A DNA stretch of 64,000 nucleotides. Source: Adiantum capillus-veneris (Eukaryota > Streptophyta > Polypodiopsida > Polypodiales > Pteridaceae). Positions 9,754 through 22,380 of the stretch are shown one piece after another (positions within the stretch are counted from its first letter, which is position 1; each line of letters begins with the position of its first letter). The position numbers and the translations under genes were made by a program. The notes under the pieces were generated by a model, which was not told the DNA's origin, ran no database searches, and saw nothing but the letters and a program-made list of their open reading frames with translations. The stretch spans positions 55,058,253 to 55,122,252 of the forward strand of contig CM043959.1 in NCBI GenBank assembly GCA_014529385.2, written 5' to 3'.

Positions 9754-10680
9754 AGTCCTCAGGTTCAAACTTACATAGCAATGTCTCTATGTAACTTGTC
9801 TGACATAAGACAATACCACCATCACACTACTTAAACTGTATACCCAATTAATGATGCAATAACCCCAAATCTTTCATCTTGAAGGTAGCATTCAAGCCAG
9901 CCTTAAATTCAGCAATATGTCTCTCATTTGGTCCAGTGATAAACAAATCATCCACGTAGAGAACCACAATGAGAAGTACATCACCCTCACGCTTTACATA
10001 CAATGTGCTTTCTGTTGGATTGTTACGAAAGCCTTGTTTGACCAAATGAGTGCCAGCCTTCTCATACCAATCACGAGGAGATTGCTTCAACCCATACAAA
10101 GATTTCTTACATTTGCACACTTTATCTTCCTACCCTTTAATGACCAAACCGTGAGGCTGAGCTACATAAACTTCCTCAAATATGTCACTATTCAAGAAAA
10201 GAGTAACAATGTCTGACTGATGTCCATCCCAGCCAAATTGAGATGTCAATGCACATAGAAAATGCACAGTAGTCATACAACAAGTGGGAGCAAAAGTCTC
10301 CTCATAATATATGCCTTTTTGCTATGCATAACCCTTTGCAACAAGTCAAGCCTTATAGCGATAGATCTCACCATTCGGCTTGGGTTTCAACTTGTAAATC
10401 CACTTTGTACCAATGGCCTTTTTCCCAAGAGGCAAATCACATAAAGTCCATGTGTCATTTTCTATAAGTGCATCATATTTTGATTGCATGGTAGCCATCC
10501 GATTTTTTGAATTTTGTGCTTCATCAAAAGATAGAGGTTCCTCAACATCACATAAGCTAGACACAGCCAAAGCATAACAATCTGATGCATAAGATACATG
10601 GGGAGAACTTGAACGAGTACGACTAGATAAAAGCGCATTCAATTCACTGCCACACAAAGTATGCATCAGTCATTTTGGCA
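9754..10680 (-). pseudogene. Copia D reverse transcriptase
   Basis: It contains GKKAIGTKWIYKLKPKPNG at 10346-10440, KKSLYGLKQSPRDWYEK, the active-site YVDDLFITG (about 9940-9965) and FKMKDLGLLHY, ending at the Copia-1 target site. Several stops and frame changes lie between about 10120 and 10346. It joins directly with 3721-4541 once Copia-1 is removed. Confidence 0.87.
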
Positions 10681-11635
10681 TACCTCTAGCCTACTCATTC
10701 TCAGCCCTTTCCTCATCAAGTACATCATGTACATCTGCATCAGTAATAGGCCGATCTATAACATTTTTAGAAACCCCGATAGGCTGTACATTTTCCTCAT
10801 TGGAATTTACATTCAAACTTCCATCACTGAATAGAGGAAACAAAGTGTCATAAATGTCATGTGAGCTTACATTACTATCTCTAGTACATGACAACAAGGG
10901 CTGAATAGAATCTTCCACAAACATAATGTCCCGTGAGACCAAGGTATGCTTTGTTTGTGGATGATACAACCCATAACCTTTGATTTTAGCACTATAGACA
11001 ACAAAAATACATTTGATAGCTTTATCATACAAATTTTTGCGTTGCGTTTGTGGCACCAAAGCATAAGCCAAATAGCCAAAAACATGCATGCGCTCAATAG
11101 AAGGCTTTTTATCATGCCATGCTTCATATGGAGTCATAGACTACAAAGCTTTTGTAGGACACCTGTTTAGTACACAAGTGGCACACATGATAGTCTCAAG
11201 CCAAAACAAAATACCGCAAAGCTTGACTTTTGACCATACATCGTGCCATTTTCGTAAGAGACCTGGTTTTCCTCTCAACAACACCATTTTGTTGAGGTGT
11301 ATACGGCACTGTACATTGGTGTTTTATCCCACGACTATCCAAAAATGCGTTAAATTCATGAGACATATACTTCCCCCCTTGATCGGAACAGAGGTGCCCA
11401 TTAGTACATTTTGAGACATTTTCAGCCATAGTCAAAAATTGTTTGAAGCACATAACACTTTGGACTTCGCTTTAAGGGGATACACCCATGCATTCCTGGA
11501 GTAATCATCAATGAAATTCATGAAGTAAAGGTAATTGCCCAAGGACAGAGTTTGCATGGGCCCACAAACATCATTATGCACAAGCTGCAACCTGCATGTG
11601 TCCCTAAGTGAACCATCCTTTGGAAACTTTGAATG
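10681..11635 (-). pseudogene. Copia D integrase core and C-terminus
   Basis: Core fragments read CSDQGGKYMSHEF (second Asp kept; the following Glu of the usual SDNGGEY is Lys) and TPQQNGVVERKTRSL (catalytic Glu kept). The C-terminal part has MTPYEAWHDKKPS, HVFGYLAYALVP and the YHPQTKHTLVSRDIMFVED strand typical of copia integrases. Frameshifts at about 11140-11200 and 11450-11520 disrupt it. Confidence 0.85.
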
Positions 11636-12267
11636 TTACATCTTACCCAAAATAAAGCCTTCAGAAACATGTTTGAAAGGTGCTTCAAGAGGCGGCAAAG
11701 AAGCAACCATATCATATTTTTGCAAACGAAGCAAACTAGCAAAATTTAGATGCCCAAAACGTGCATGCCAAAGTTTTGCATCTAAAACAGCCTTTGAATC
11801 TACAACAGCATTTGCAAAATTCTGCCTACACTTGTCATATAAAGTGATCTTATACAACCCATGGTATAAAATGCCAGATGCAACAACTTCATCACCAAAA
11901 CTAAGATCATGTATTGTACATCTGTCATCCCAAAATTTGACTACAAGACCAAGTCTAGCAAGTGCAGATATAGACAAAAGATTCTTCTTGATCCCAAGTA
12001 CATACAATCCATCAACAAGTGGGAAAGAACTGCCATTTACAGCAGTAAGCACAATCTTTCCAACTCCTTGAACCGGATAAGAGGCATTTTTGGCACAAGT
12101 GATTGAATTCCCATGAGGGACAAACTCAAGAGAGGTAAACAAATCAGGATGTGAGGTAATGTGATTTGTAACACCACTATCAAAATACCACACATGTGAA
12201 TTTGCAGCAACTGACATGCATGCGTCATGGACAACAGGATCATAAGTACACTGCACCAAAAGCCCAC
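11636..12267 (-). pseudogene. Copia D protease and integrase zinc finger
   Basis: The protease keeps an intact active site, WYFDSGVTNH (DSG), followed by GKIVLTAVNGSSFPLVDGLY. The integrase zinc finger keeps its His pair (LWHARFGHLN) but both Cys are lost: relatives have C-E-G-C-x-L-G-K, here S-E-G-F-I-L-G-K. The frame is otherwise open for about 200 codons. Confidence 0.85.
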
Positions 12268-12298
12268 TCTACATCTACATCAACATCACAATCTCATT

Positions 12299-13016
12299 TC
12301 ACAGAAGACTCCACAATAGCTGCAATTGTATTGGACTTTGTAGTTGATCTAGCCTCTTTCTTCTTAGCTCTTTGGCCTTCAATTTCAGACACTGCTTGAT
12401 CAAGTAATCATTGTATTTACAATAATGGCAGCACATAATATTTTTTCCCTTATCACTAGAATTACCAAACGAATTGCTTCCATCAAAAGCATTAGGAACA
12501 GGTGATTTACCACTCGCAGAAGAACCATGAGAAGTGGCTACATTGTTGTTACCACCTTTTCGTTGAGCAACAATAAAGGCATGTTCAACTGCATGTTGTT
12601 TAGCCCTATTTTTTTCTAGAAAGTGACTCTTGCACAACAACAATGTGCATAATGCATCAAACTTGAAAACTTCTGGATTTCCTTGGTTCGTAAGTCTCCA
12701 AGTACTAGCAAAAGTCTCGTAAGAATCTGGTAGAGCATCAAGAACAGTCTGCACAAGGAAACTATCAAAAATGACTTCACATATAGAAATAAGTTGCTCA
12801 TATATATCCTTGACACCAACAAGTAAAGTTTCCATTTCATCTTCCTCATGCATAATCTTCGATTTTAGCTCTCTACACAGCAGTGCAATTTTTGCCTCAT
12901 TGCGATTGGCATAAAGACCAACTAGAATATCCCAAGCCTGTTTTGTAAATTTGGTTGAACGAATATGAGGATTAATAGTACGCTTCACAGAAAATGCAAT
13001 CAAAGAATGAGCCTGC
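12299..13016 (-). pseudogene. Copia D gag, 5'-truncated by element A
   Basis: About 234 codons open, with the copia gag features AWDILVGLYANRNEAKIALL, LVQTVLDALPDSYETFAS and a damaged knuckle CHYCKYNDYLIKQC where the zinc His is Tyr. The N-terminus is missing because gypsy element A begins at 13017. Confidence 0.87.
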
Positions 13017-13264
13017 TGTTAACCACTGTTGTCCACTTCATGGGCCGGGCTTGTCGGTCCAATAGGAAAAGGGTAAGAGTGATCGCCGATGAGAGGCGCA
13101 CTCTAACAGTAACATTCAAGGGTTAGTTGGCTAAGTATGGGTGTCCAATTGTGAATGGTGCGAGCTCATATAAAATTCACCTAAACCTAAAAATCATTCA
13201 TTCTTTCATTTGTGCAATTGAAGAGTGCTCTTGCTCCATCTCCATCTTCTTCTTCTTCATCTCC

Positions 13265-13349
<85 letters not shown>

Positions 13350-13606
13350 TGAGAGAGAGAGAGAGTGTGTGATCAAGCATTGCAACAATGGCACGGCGGC
13401 GGTGAAGCGGTTGAGCGCGGCACAACGGCGGCTCCTTTTTCTTCGCGGCGAGGAATCCTCCACGAAGGTGAGCATAGTGCGGTGAGTGACACACCCTTGC
13501 TCTCTTGAGCTTGCTACATTAGTCTAGTTGTGTGCTTGGAGCCATTTGTGGCTTGCACACAGTGTATCGGCAAGTCCCTTGCATTGACACGTGCAACAGA
13601 TGCGCA
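13017..13606 (+). repeat. 5' LTR of element A
   Basis: 590 bp, TGTTAACC ... GCGCA. It aligns to the LTRs of B and C in reverse orientation. A TATA-like CATATAAAA lies at about 13168, so the following CT-rich stretch and GT/GA microsatellite would be in transcribed R/U5. The 5 bp before it are CCTGC; no matching right end is present. Confidence 0.9.
13267..13365 (+). repeat. (GT)n then (GA)n microsatellite in LTR A
   Basis: About 39 GT units (13267-13345), a CGCGT break, then about 7 GA units. The equivalent place in LTRs B and C holds GT/GA tracts of other lengths. Open frames across it are compositional. Confidence 0.95.
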
Positions 13607-13612
13607 TATTTT

Positions 13613-13630
13613 TGGCGCCGCTGCCGGGGA
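13613..13630 (+). promoter_or_regulatory. Primer binding site of element A (tRNA-Asp type)
   Basis: TGGCGCCGCTGCCGGGGA, 6 nt after the LTR end. Plant Athila/Tat-group elements use TGGCGCCGTTGCCGGGGA, complementary to tRNA-Asp; this has one change from it. Confidence 0.88.
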
Positions 13631-14416
13631 ATGCCTTGCATTAAGCTTGAGTAGCACTCTATGCTACTTTGTGGTGCATTTTGAAATCTAAGAAAGGTAG
13701 AGAAGGAAGGTGTGTGTGTTGAGAAGGAGTTTGTTTTGCTGCTGTGTATTGTTTTGTTAACAAGGTATTGAAAGGTACTGTGTTTCTTCTGTTCATAAGG
13801 TGTTTTCTCTGTGATAAGGTGTTATGATTAAGGTAGTAGATCCATAATGTTAGTTCTGTGTAAAGTACAGTAAGTAGTTCTGTTAGCTCATGAGTTTCTG
13901 TAGTAGTGTGTTAGTGTGTAATAGTAGTTGTATTAGCTGTAAGTAAGTAGGTTAGGTGTGTCTGTGCTCGCGCGCAAAGTGCGGCCGCAGTGACCTTATC
14001 CGAAAAAAAATTTAAAAAATTTAAAAACTGTTTTTAAAAAATATTTCTTAAAAATTTTAAAGGTAGGACCGGGATTGGAAATATCCACCAGACCCAAGCC
14101 CGAGCCCAAGCCCACACTCAGGCTAAGGCCTCAATCCCCCTTTACAATTACGTATTTTAGCCTCATGCGTAGGTAAAAATCGACCTTTTTGAGGACCAAC
14201 GGAGCATCGGGTAACCGAACGCAGTGTTGTAAAGCACACCACAATCCCCTGAGTGATATGCTAGTTTCGAGCTATCACAGGCTCTAATCCAAAATTTGAT
14301 CATTAAAAAACATTAAAAAAACATTAAAAAAACATCAAAAACGAGTGAAAACGAGGTGCAAAACACCCAAAAGATCAGGCGGTTAACCTTCGAAGTTATT
14401 CACCAACGCTTGTAGG
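13631..14416 (+). other. 5' untranslated leader of element A
   Basis: No supported ORF. It holds a CCCAAG-type hexamer stretch at about 14090-14116 that is also found, expanded, in the leader of B (36573-36601), plus A-rich runs at 14000-14060 and 14300-14340. Confidence 0.6.
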
Positions 14417-17400
14417 GTGCCAAAGGCACATGCATCTGCGCTCTGGTCGTGTGCTAGAGGTCGAGCAACTAGCGAGCATTCGACTTATGCGAGTTCTCAA
14501 TATCCACCTACCTTAGGTTCCGGGCCCCCGGCGGGGACCCAAGGTAGTACAAACCATGACCCAAACATAGCGGCTAGTGACTCTTCCTCTGACTACAATG
14601 TTATGGAGGGTTTTCCAATGCCTAATCCCAATAGCTCAAGCCAACACATGCATGCCATGGGTCCACGGTCCGGGCCGAGCGTGCTTAGCCGCTTGAAGGA
14701 AACCTTAAGTAGAGCCACTCGCTCCGAACATGGAGCTAACGATGTAAATGAGGGGGGTGGGGAAGTAAATTTGCCATTCATGACCAACGTAGACCCTTTG
14801 CCATTAGAGAATGTGCACGTGAATACTCCATTCATTGCACCCCCTGACTCTTCAGAGCTATTCCCCTCTGAGGTTATATTACCTGCTGGTAGAAGCCTTG
14901 CCGAAGTGCAAGAGGTTGAGCGATATATCATTGCGGCTAGGGAAAAGGAAATCGAGAGCTTATGCAAGGTGGAGCAATGAAGAGAGTTAAAAGCGAAAGT
15001 CCCTATGTCAATATCTTTGCTAGGAGAGCAATCGAGTGCGCCTGACTTGGCAACCACTAAGGGCCAACCCATAGAGACCAACATTGCATCTAGCTCAAAG
15101 GACACCTCTAGCACCTCAAGCCTAGATACAGCGTTTCTAAATGAGAACTGGGAGTACGAACTACAAACGAAAACTCTACCCGACCTATACACAGGTCACA
15201 CCTATCACGTGGGTTGGTTAGATGTCCTACAATCCACAACGGGTGCTACTAGCGTGGAGGATCAACAACAAAGAGTTTGTGAGGTCATCCATAGAGTCAT
15301 TGAGCTAGAGAGACACAACAAGGGGATCCACATGCCTTCAACGGGTCTCATGAGATTCTTGGATACAAGGAAGGCTAAACAACCAACCCTATCGCAAATG
15401 GAGACTCCCTTGGTAAGTCCGATGGATCCTCCATATTTGGTTTCGCCACGGGTCTTAGTGCAATCTGAGCCCACAAGTGATAGCTTTAACTTTCCAAGTC
15501 TAGCTCATCTTTCCCTTGATGACACCACGGCTACCATGCCTACCCCAATGAAGGGCATGCCAAGAAACATTCCATGGACCTCATTTGTTAGTAAAGCACC
15601 ACTACATGGTAGCTCAATGCCGACAACGGCCCCTACAAGTGTGTAGCAATCGTATGCACCTATGGATCATCGCACTCATGTAACCCCTACCCCTCCCATT
15701 GTTTCAACAACCTATGCTCCACAACCACAACACCCAAGCTCTTATTTCCATGGGACCATACCGGCTAGCATTAGCATGTCACATCCGACGTCTGCTATGC
15801 CTAGGGCCACACATATGAACTTTGGGCCGCCACATGGCGCAACACCGTACCAAACGTGGACCCCAAGGGCTTCCTATGCGCTAAGCCCAATGCCAATACC
15901 TACTCCACATGTAGTCTCTGGAGGACCTCCACCCACAGTTCCTGCTCACTTAGGTGACTTGGAAACTTTTGCTCAAGCTATCAGTCGATCTATTGCTGAG
16001 AATATGCCTAACATGCCTAATAGAGAACCTAGAAGTAAGGCAGTACAAATAGCCAAGCTCACACAAAAATTTAGTGGAGATGGGGATGTGAGAAAGCATA
16101 TCAAAGTGTTTGAACAAATATGAAATTCTCTAGGAGAACACAATGACCTGCATAAGAGTAATGCTTTAAGCCTAACCTTAAGTGGAAAGGCTAGGGATTG
16201 ATATAGAACCCTAAGGGTGGAAGAAAAAACAAATAACCCTACTCTTAGGAGACTGTCCTTGAAAGAATACATATGAGAGGGAGTGCTTTGGGGTGTAGCC
16301 TCTCAACTCCAGAAAGCCCAACGAGAGGAAGGAGAGTTGGTGAGAGACTTTATTAGTCGCTTGAAGCATTTGAATTCTCGTTGTAATCCAAATGAGCGCT
16401 TCAATAATAATCAATTTCTTGATAGATTCATTAGGGGATTACGACATGAGGATATCTACAATGGCTTAGTCATTAGAGGTATCACCACTTGGGAAGTAGT
16501 CACCACCAATGCGATCCAATTGGAGGATAATTTAATGATTCAAGGAGAAAGAGTGTCTGTTGAGCCTAACTCTATTAGCTCGCAAGCATCAAGGCATCAG
16601 CCAATGACCCTAAAGCCTATTGCTAAGGAGCCAAAGATATCTGAGATGACTTTACCATATCTCACCAAGGCCATTCAAGAGAGTCTTAGAGACAATCGTG
16701 CTCCACAAAACAATCATATGTATCCAAGAAGGGAGCAACAATGGTGCTCAGTATGCTGTGGTCCCCATAGTACCAGTGAATGCCTTACTTTTAGAGTAAA
16801 ATTCAATGGGAACTACAATACCTGTGGGAGGTATGGCCATCAAGCTGAAGATTGCATAGTATTTAAGCGCGGGATGGCCAATAAACCAGCCTTAGCATGG
16901 ACAGACACACCTCAAGTGCTTGCATTGATGCCAGCCCCACCTCTTTAGAACAAACGTCACAACACATGGTCCCTAGGGCCCAAAATATTGTTCAAAAAAC
17001 ACCCTTACCACCTCCAGTGCGAGGACCGCAACCACCACATCCAAGAATCACTTCTGTGAATCAAGTGGGTTGTGAGTCATCCATTGCTTGTTTGGAAGGC
17101 TGTGAGGAAGATATAGACCCTAACATGGAGGACTATTGGGGATAAGTCAAACCTGTCTATCAAGTAGTTGCTCTTGCTGTAAGAGGCCAAAATATCAATT
17201 ACACTGCTAAGATACCACCTCTTCACTTCAATGATATGAGTGTGGAGGTCCACATCGTGTGGGCGAGTGTCCTATTAGGCTACAAAAGAACGCCACACTA
17301 ATGCAAACCAATCAAGCGAGTACGTCTGCAATGCCGCTACTCATGTGTAATCAATGTGGCATAGATCATTTGATTGCCCAATGTCCAAATAATCCAAATG

Positions 17401-17474
17401 CACCGAAGATCACGCCATTAAACTTGATTGAGGTTACCGAGGAGCCTCACAAAGTACACATGTGGTACCAGTAA
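14417..17474 (+). pseudogene. Element A gag with zinc knuckles
   Basis: In one frame, with stops at 14978, 15644, 16121 and about 16202-16276, it encodes a Ser/Pro-rich N-terminal part (SDSSSDYNVMEG), a retrotransposon-gag domain (AKLTQKFSGDGD ... LRRLSLKEYI ... GVASQLQKAQREEGELVRDF), then knuckles WCSVCCGPHSTSEC, a damaged YNTCGRYGHQAEDC (first Cys changed), and after frame slips MCNQCGIDHLIAQC (about 17340-17390). Gag assembles the particle and binds RNA. Compared with B it keeps 20 bp at 15482-15501 that B has lost. Confidence 0.85.
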
Positions 17475-18093
17475 ACGTACTCACACGATCTATGCTCCAA
17501 AAACAAAATTATATTCTTGAGGAAAGAGACAAGGTATCAATTGCCCAATCTCAGAAAAAGAAGATAACATGAAGGAAGAGATCACAAAAAGCAGCGAAGT
17601 CAAACCCCAGTTCAAAGACCAACATAGGGACTAGTGACGACCCCGTATATATGAACGACGCTGAAGAGGATTCTAATTCAGGTGAAACCATGGAGACGAA
17701 AACAACCACTAAGATAGAAACCAACAAGGAAGATCTTCATGAGCCACAATGGCCAGGATCCAAGAAGAAGATAGGAACTTATCCAAACCCTACAGAGGAG
17801 ATCGAGTGAGTCAAGCAATTAAGGAGTTTCGTAGAAGGTACCCAAAGGGATCTACAACCAGTACCTAGGCAGATCCAAATTACAGACACCGTGTTCCCTA
17901 TGTAAAAACAACCTCACCAAGTCCATAGACCCTTAGCCATACCTAGTGTCATCCAAGAATAAAGTGACTTAAAGTCATGGGAAAGTGGGCGTACTCACTT
18001 CTTGATGGAAAGAATGTTTACAGAGGGACTACCTGATCCTATCGAAGAAATGGAGATCCCACTTTCCCACGTCAAGGGACTGAAGCCCAAAAG
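17475..18093 (+). pseudogene. Element A gag-PR linker, decayed
   Basis: Interrupted frames encode a basic, Ser/Thr-rich linker similar to 32525-33060 on the minus strand of B (for example QNYILEERD, GTSDDPVYMNDAEEDS). No domain recognised. Confidence 0.6.
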
Positions 18094-18750
18094 GTGCCAT
18101 TAAACATTTCCAAATTGATGGATTTCATGTCTTCAGAAGTTAGAACCACCATCATGTCGAAACTATATAAAGACCCTGAGCTAGTCTCAACTCTTCGAGC
18201 CTTCCTCAATGGAGAACTAAAGTTTGGGCTACCACAATTTGCACAGATGGATGGAGCTGGGGAGATGCCAATAGAGGAGGAACACTTAGATCCACAACCC
18301 CAACCTAGATGATAACCTTGTGGCAAAATTACCTGTTAACAAATTGGGACAATACTTTGAGGGTGATGAATCCAATGCAACCATACCCATCACTACTAAG
18401 GGATTATCTGTGAATGGAATCCTTGATGGTGGCGTTGGGGTTAGCATTGTGACTAAAAATTGCTGGGAAACTATGGGAAGACCTCACCTTGCGACCACAA
18501 CCATAGTAGTGAAGATGGCCAATGGGTCTATTGTTAAACCTATTGGGATGCTAGAAGATCTCATTATCAAGGTCTTTGGACATAAAATAAGAATTACTTC
18601 ATTGTTATGGATTTCTCCAAGCACACTATGGAATCGGAGATGATCTTAGGACGTCCTTTCATGAGGGAAGCAAAAATGGTGCATGACTGGTCTAAAACCA
18701 TATCTACCTGCAGTTCCAAGATTCTGTCATTCAAGTGGATCTTGTAACTA
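18094..18750 (+). pseudogene. Element A first protease-like domain (before RT)
   Basis: Two frames (18094-18312 and 18320-18643) encode MDFMSSEVRTTIMSKLYKDP and then a retropepsin-like fold with NGILDGGVGVSIV where DTGA would stand, followed by VVKMANGSIVKPIGM. A degenerate LGRPFMREAKMVHDW lies near 18650. The DGG form is usual in OTA-type plant elements at this place. Matching region in B is 31766-32524. Confidence 0.75.
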
Positions 18751-21534
18751 GTTGAGCACATTCCCTAGGAAACAGTTTTATAATTGATCATAGATCTGAC
18801 ACCACAGTTCCCTCGACCCCATTGCAGTATTGTTACACGTGTAAAGTGGACACTGATGTTGGGGAAGATTCTCCTTATATGGATGTACTACCTGGGATGA
18901 CTGAGTCGGACAATGTGGATTGGGTCCACCTAACAGCAACCATAGACACTTGGGGAAATAGGGGGACGACCTGCGTAACACCTGAGGGGGATGAAATGCC
19001 ACCATTTGTATCGTTAAATATGCTAGAAGCAATGCATATAGCTTCTGATGACCTACAAGATGAGGTTTGACTGGCATTGGAACCAGTAGCGCCTCACAAG
19101 ACTATAGCCCACACGATTTGGGGTCATAATCATCAATTGAAATTGACTCTGAGGACGAAGAATCTGAGTTAAATCTTAGTGTAAATGTGGGGACAAACCA
19201 TTCAGGGCCCAGTGGTACCCTAGATGACAATCTATCCAAAGGAGTAGAAGACACAAGTAGCAATTCACCTAGTGACTCTTCACTAGAGATCGCCCATAAT
19301 CAAAAATTAGACAAGAAGAGTAAGAGATATAAGAGGCGACGATATCGAGCAAATGTGCGTGCTAGAATAAATGAAAAGAAATCTACTGCAAAATGGCTTA
19401 ATTATATAGGGGCATGTGATGCTCATCGAAAGTTGGCAGATAAATGGGGTGAATACCTTCAAAGCGTTATGTTGTGTAGTCCACAACCCATTGACATCGC
19501 ACAACTAGAGGCTACAGAGAAGCCAAAGTTGAGCCGTACCATAAGGAGACAACAAAATCGAGAGTTAACTCAACAACAACAAAAGAAATTGAAAGTGAAA
19601 TCACAGTCCACGGAACAACAGGACCCCACAAACTTACACCCTGCACCTGAACATTTCAAATCCTATACTACAGAGGAACGTAAGGTCGTGTATACAAAGG
19701 CTCAAAGAAAACCTATCAATGGGAGCAATGGAGTCTATGACGGTCCAACGATAGTTAAGGAAATAGAGTTAGCAAACCCAGGAGAAGACTCCAAACCTCT
19801 TTTCATGGCCCAAGATCTGACAGAGACTGAGGAGTGTGTACTTAAAGAACTTCTCATGGAATTTAGGGATATATTTGCCTAGACATATCATGATATGAAA
19901 GGTGTTCCACCTACCGTGGTGCAACACACAATCCCCATGAATAGCATGGCTAAACCAGTTCAACAACAACCCTACCAAATGAATCCTAAATATGCAAAAA
20001 TCGTTCAAGAAGAGATTGAAAAGCTTGTGAAATGCGGATTCATATACCCTATTGAGCACTCAGAATGGGTGTCTCCAATAGTGATTGTGCCAAAAAATAA
20101 TAGGAAACTTAGAGTGTGTGTGGATCTCAAGAAGGTCAATGTTGCCACTAGGAGGGACCATTACTCCTTGCCATATTCAGAACATGTGCTTGAAATAGTT
20201 GCAGAGAAGGAAGCTTATAGCTTTTTAGATGGGTACTATGGCTACAATCAAATCATAATTGAACTAGAGGACAAAGCTAAAACAACCTTCATAACTGAAT
20301 TTGGAGTGTTCGCATTTCGTGTTATGGCTTTTGGCTTAACCAATGCCCCTGCTACCTTTCAAAGATTAATAAACACTGATTTTAGAGAATATTTGGGGGG
20401 GTTTTGTGAAGCTTTCTTAGATGACCTTTGTGTTTATTCCTCTTGGAAAGAACATCTATCATGCTTACAAAAAGTGTTTGAGAAGTGCAAATTGTATCGC
20501 ATCTCCTTAAACCCTTTCAAATGCCAATTTTTGGTTAAGCATGGAGTCATTTTAGGGCATATAGTGTCCAAAAATGGGATTTCCACAGATGAGGGCAAAA
20601 TTAAAGCCATTGCTGAATTGCCACCACTTACAAACTATAAAGGAGTTCAAAGGTTCATGGGTCATGTTGGTTATTACCGACGGTTTATTTTAAACTTTGT
20701 CGAGATGGATCGTCCTTTGTACAAGCTTCTTATTGAGTTCCACTGGACCACAGAGTGTGACCATGGTTATGAGTCATTGAAAAAGACCTTGACAAGCGCT
20801 CCCATTCTATGAGTTCCCGATTGGAATATAATTTTCCATGTGCATATTGATGCATCGAACTTTTCTATTGGGTGTGTTCTAGCTCAACCAGGAGAACATA
20901 AACTGGACTACCCCATTAGCTTTGCAAGTCATCAATTGAATGATGCGCTCCCATTCTACGAAAGACCTTGACAAGCGCTCCCATTCTACGAGTTCCCGAT
21001 TGGAATATAATTTTCCATGTGCATATTGATGCATCGAACTTTGCTATTGGGTGTGTTCTAGTTTAACCAGGAGAACATAAAATGGACTACCCCATTAGCT
21101 TTGCAAGTCATCAATTGAATGATGCCGAGAGAAACTACACCACTACAGAGCGAGAAGGTTTAGGTATGATTTATGCAGTGAAAAAAATTTTATACTACCT
21201 TCTGGCCAACAAGTTTGTTTTCTATGTTGATCATCAAGCCTTGTTGTATCTAGTAAATAAACCTTGTTCCACGGGAAGAATTACACGATGGTTGTTAATT
21301 CTCCTTGAGTTTGATTTTACTGTTGTGGTGAGACCTGGTAAAAGACATGTCATGGTTGATCATTTGTCTCGCATACCCAATGGTGAAGGCCCGACTGGAG
21401 TCGATGATGAGTTGCCCGATACTTCTCTATTCCTAGTCAAAACCATATCTGAATGGAGTGAGAAGATTGTGAACTTTCTACTTAATGGTTTTCCACCCAA
21501 AGAGCTTCGTAAGGACATAGCTCGAAAACAGTGA
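18751..21534 (+). pseudogene. Element A reverse transcriptase and RNase H
   Basis: Includes RRRYRANVRARINEKKSTAK, then RT blocks YAKIVQEEIEKLVKCGFIYP, SEWVSPIVIVPK, RVCVDLKKVN, the active-site block EAFLDDLCVYSS (about 20410-20440; FLDD instead of Y-x-DD, as in many OTA elements) and RNase H with HVHIDASNF, TTEREGLGMIYAVKK and FYVDHQALLYL. A TAG at 19880 interrupts before RT, and a 179-bp duplication at 20783-21124 shifts the RNase H frame. Confidence 0.9.
20783..21124 (+). repeat. 179-bp tandem duplication in element A RNase H
   Basis: Two copies, offset 179 bp (AAGACCTTGACAAGCGCTCC starts near 20784 and 20963), cover the start of RNase H including the first catalytic Asp. Copies differ at a few sites. 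The duplication is absent from B and breaks the frame. Confidence 0.9.
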
Positions 21535-22380
21535 AAAAAATGTGAACCTTACTCTCTCATTGCAGGAAATCTCTATAGGCTAGGGAAGGATGATATTCTT
21601 AGACGTTGTCCCCGTGAGGTTGAGTATTTATACATACTGCAAGAAGCCCACATGGGTATAGCCGGAGGACGTTTCTCAGGGAAACTAATAGCTAGAAAGG
21701 TGTTGCAATCAGGCTATTGGTGGCCTACCTTATTCAAGGATGCATCACTTTTTGCAAAAGGATGTGATGAATGCCAATGTTACAAGATCACACAACGAAA
21801 GGATAAGATGCCCTTATATCCTGTTAAAGTGACTCAACCATTTGAAAAATGGGGTTTGGACTTTGTAGGCCCAATTAGTCATGTAGCTCGTAGCACTCAA
21901 TCTCGATATATTATCGTTGCCACTGACTATGTGTCAAAGTGGGCGGAAGCCAAGGCGACCCGTAAGGCCATGCGAGGTCAACTGCCAGGTTTCTCTTTGA
22001 GAACATTATTACAAGATTTGGTTGTCCCTTTGAGATTGTGAGTGACAATGGTACCCATTTTATAAATGGAGTAATAAAAGAACTCACTACCAACTTTATG
22101 ATAGCTCACCATAAGTCCACACCTTATTATCCACAAGCAAATGGCCAAGCTGAGAGCACCAACAACACCTTAATCTCTATCTTGACCAAAACGGTGAAAG
22201 CTCATCGCACAGATTGGGATTTAAAGCTTACATCAACTCTATGGGCTTATCGTACTGCGTATAAAGTTTCTGTTAACTGCACACCGTTTAAGATGGTATA
22301 TGGCCACGAAGCGGTTATGCCATGGTAGTTTGTCGTTCCTAGTCTTCGAGTAGCTTCTCAATGAGGTTGGGATGGTAACC
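21535..22380 (+). pseudogene. Element A integrase
   Basis: Zinc finger AHMGIAGG...CDECQC (21640-21785), first Asp in GLDFVGPISH, second Asp in SDNGTHFING (about 22040-22070) and Glu in YYPQANGQAEST are all kept. Frames change near 21970 (a slip after ATRKAM), and there is a TAG at 22327. About 60 bp are missing at 22398-22405 relative to B, removing the helix YILERLDEERQLAV. Confidence 0.87.

Larger units (their letters stand above)
3522..13016 (-). mobile_element. Old Ty1/copia element 'D', split by Copia-1 and by element A
   Basis: Read on the minus strand, gag (12299-13016), protease and integrase zinc finger (about 11450-12259), integrase core (10690-11450), RT (9754-10680), RNase H (3721-4541) and 3' LTR (3522-3720) follow in copia order. 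Copia-1 (4547-9748) sits inside the RT C-terminal region: the RT coding sense continues from the right flank into the left flank once the insertion and one TTTTT copy are removed. The gag is cut at 13016 by the 5' LTR of gypsy element A, so gag N-terminus and 5' LTR of D are missing from the window. Many stops show it is the oldest layer of the nest. Confidence 0.85.
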
